Assembly: GCA_964579415.1 (NCBI GenBank)
Contig: CAZOGW010000068.1
Coordinates: 1 to 16,417 of the forward strand
Origin: CAZOGW01 sp964579415
GTDB taxonomy: Bacteria > Actinomycetota > Acidimicrobiia > Spongiisociales > UBA5794
DNA: 16,417 nucleotides
Reading direction: 5' to 3'
How positions within the stretch are numbered: position 1 is the stretch's first letter; the number at the start of each line of letters is the position of its first letter. A program made the position numbers and the translations under genes. Positions 16,324 through 16,417 of this stretch are shown here, one piece after another. A model generated the notes under the pieces. The model ran no database searches, was not told the DNA's origin, and saw nothing but the letters and a program-made list of their open reading frames with translations.

Positions 16324-16368
16324 GAAGCCCTTACGTGCCAACGAGTTTCGTTGCTACGTAAAGGCTTC
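16324..16368 (-). terminator. Long interrupted hairpin just downstream of tRNA-Val
   Basis: Nested arms GAAGCC/GGCTTC, TTACGT/ACGTAA and CAACGA/TCGTTG pair around a GTT loop with small internal mismatches, giving 18 base pairs over 45 bases. On the - strand it begins five bases after the tRNA 3' end. It is most simply the tRNA terminator, but it is unusually long, has no U-tract, and could instead be a recombination or repeat element. Confidence 0.5.
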
Positions 16369-16372
16369 CGGG

Positions 16373-16417
16373 TGGTGGGCGCTGGCAGGATTGAACTGCC
16401 GACCTCTACCGTGTCAA
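16373..16417 (-). tRNA. tRNA-Val(GAC), 3' part only
   Basis: Read on the - strand the window edge enters at the anticodon loop TTGACAC (anticodon GAC, valine). It continues through the anticodon stem 3' strand and variable loop (GGTAGAGGTC), a perfect T-arm GGCAG-TTCAATC-CTGCC, the acceptor strand AGCGCCC, discriminator A and an encoded CCA. The 5' half lies beyond the window. Confidence 0.9.

Noticed and set aside
15826..16341. 171-codon uninterrupted - strand frame reading MARKGFWHL at its start
   Set aside because: The ISL3 similarity is in a different frame, and this product has no family character. It begins inside the hairpin by the tRNA.
1..16417. A complete contractile injection system
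   Set aside because: No sheath, tube, spike, baseplate or ATPase gene could be recognised, so only the accessory-looking trio is reported.

Overview
The window is high-GC, densely coded DNA from what is probably an actinobacterium, possibly an Acidimicrobiia-like lineage. The evidence is strong G/C preference at third codon positions, Lpp-type lipoproteins with classical lipoboxes, an LppM-like protein, a PF03640-type secreted-repeat lipoprotein, and hairpins without U-tracts as likely terminators. A 100-base run of N (8861-8960) marks a scaffold join, so this is a draft or metagenome assembly. The placement rests on general character only; there is no rRNA or phylogenetic marker here.

Left third (1-7127, + strand): three tightly coupled genes, the first cut by the window edge, the second 1446 aa, the third 566 aa. 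They overlap or are separated by one base and end in a GC-rich hairpin. I recognise all three as large conserved proteins of unknown function that recur together. I recall relatives near phage-tail-like or extracellular contractile injection (eCIS) loci, but no sheath, tube, baseplate or ATPase gene is present, so that link is inference.

Middle (7199-9759, + strand): an LppM-like lipoprotein with a second membrane anchor and a 14-aa repeat tail, closed by a strong hairpin; a Dps ferritin with an intact ferroxidase motif whose C-terminus is lost in the N gap; a PF03640-type lipoprotein; and a C-terminal scrap of a TetR-type regulator.

Right-centre (9959-14480, - strand): a SAM-dependent methyltransferase with an N-terminal helical extension, an 881-aa modular protein with a repetitive acidic linker and a basic C-terminal domain (candidate cargo or toxin-like protein, function unknown), and a small TTG-start ORF that may be a gene fragment ending in a perfect hairpin.

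Right end (14430-16417): a zone of decay and transfer scars. It holds the C-terminus of a beta-helix (choice-of-anchor Q-like) protein, an intact alpha/beta hydrolase preceded by a possible 16-codon leader peptide and a hairpin, a frameshifted tyrosine-recombinase C-terminus, an ISL3-family transposase fragment, a long hairpin, and the 3' half of a tRNA-Val(GAC) gene on the - strand. An integrase remnant pointing toward a tRNA 3' end suggests an old integration boundary.
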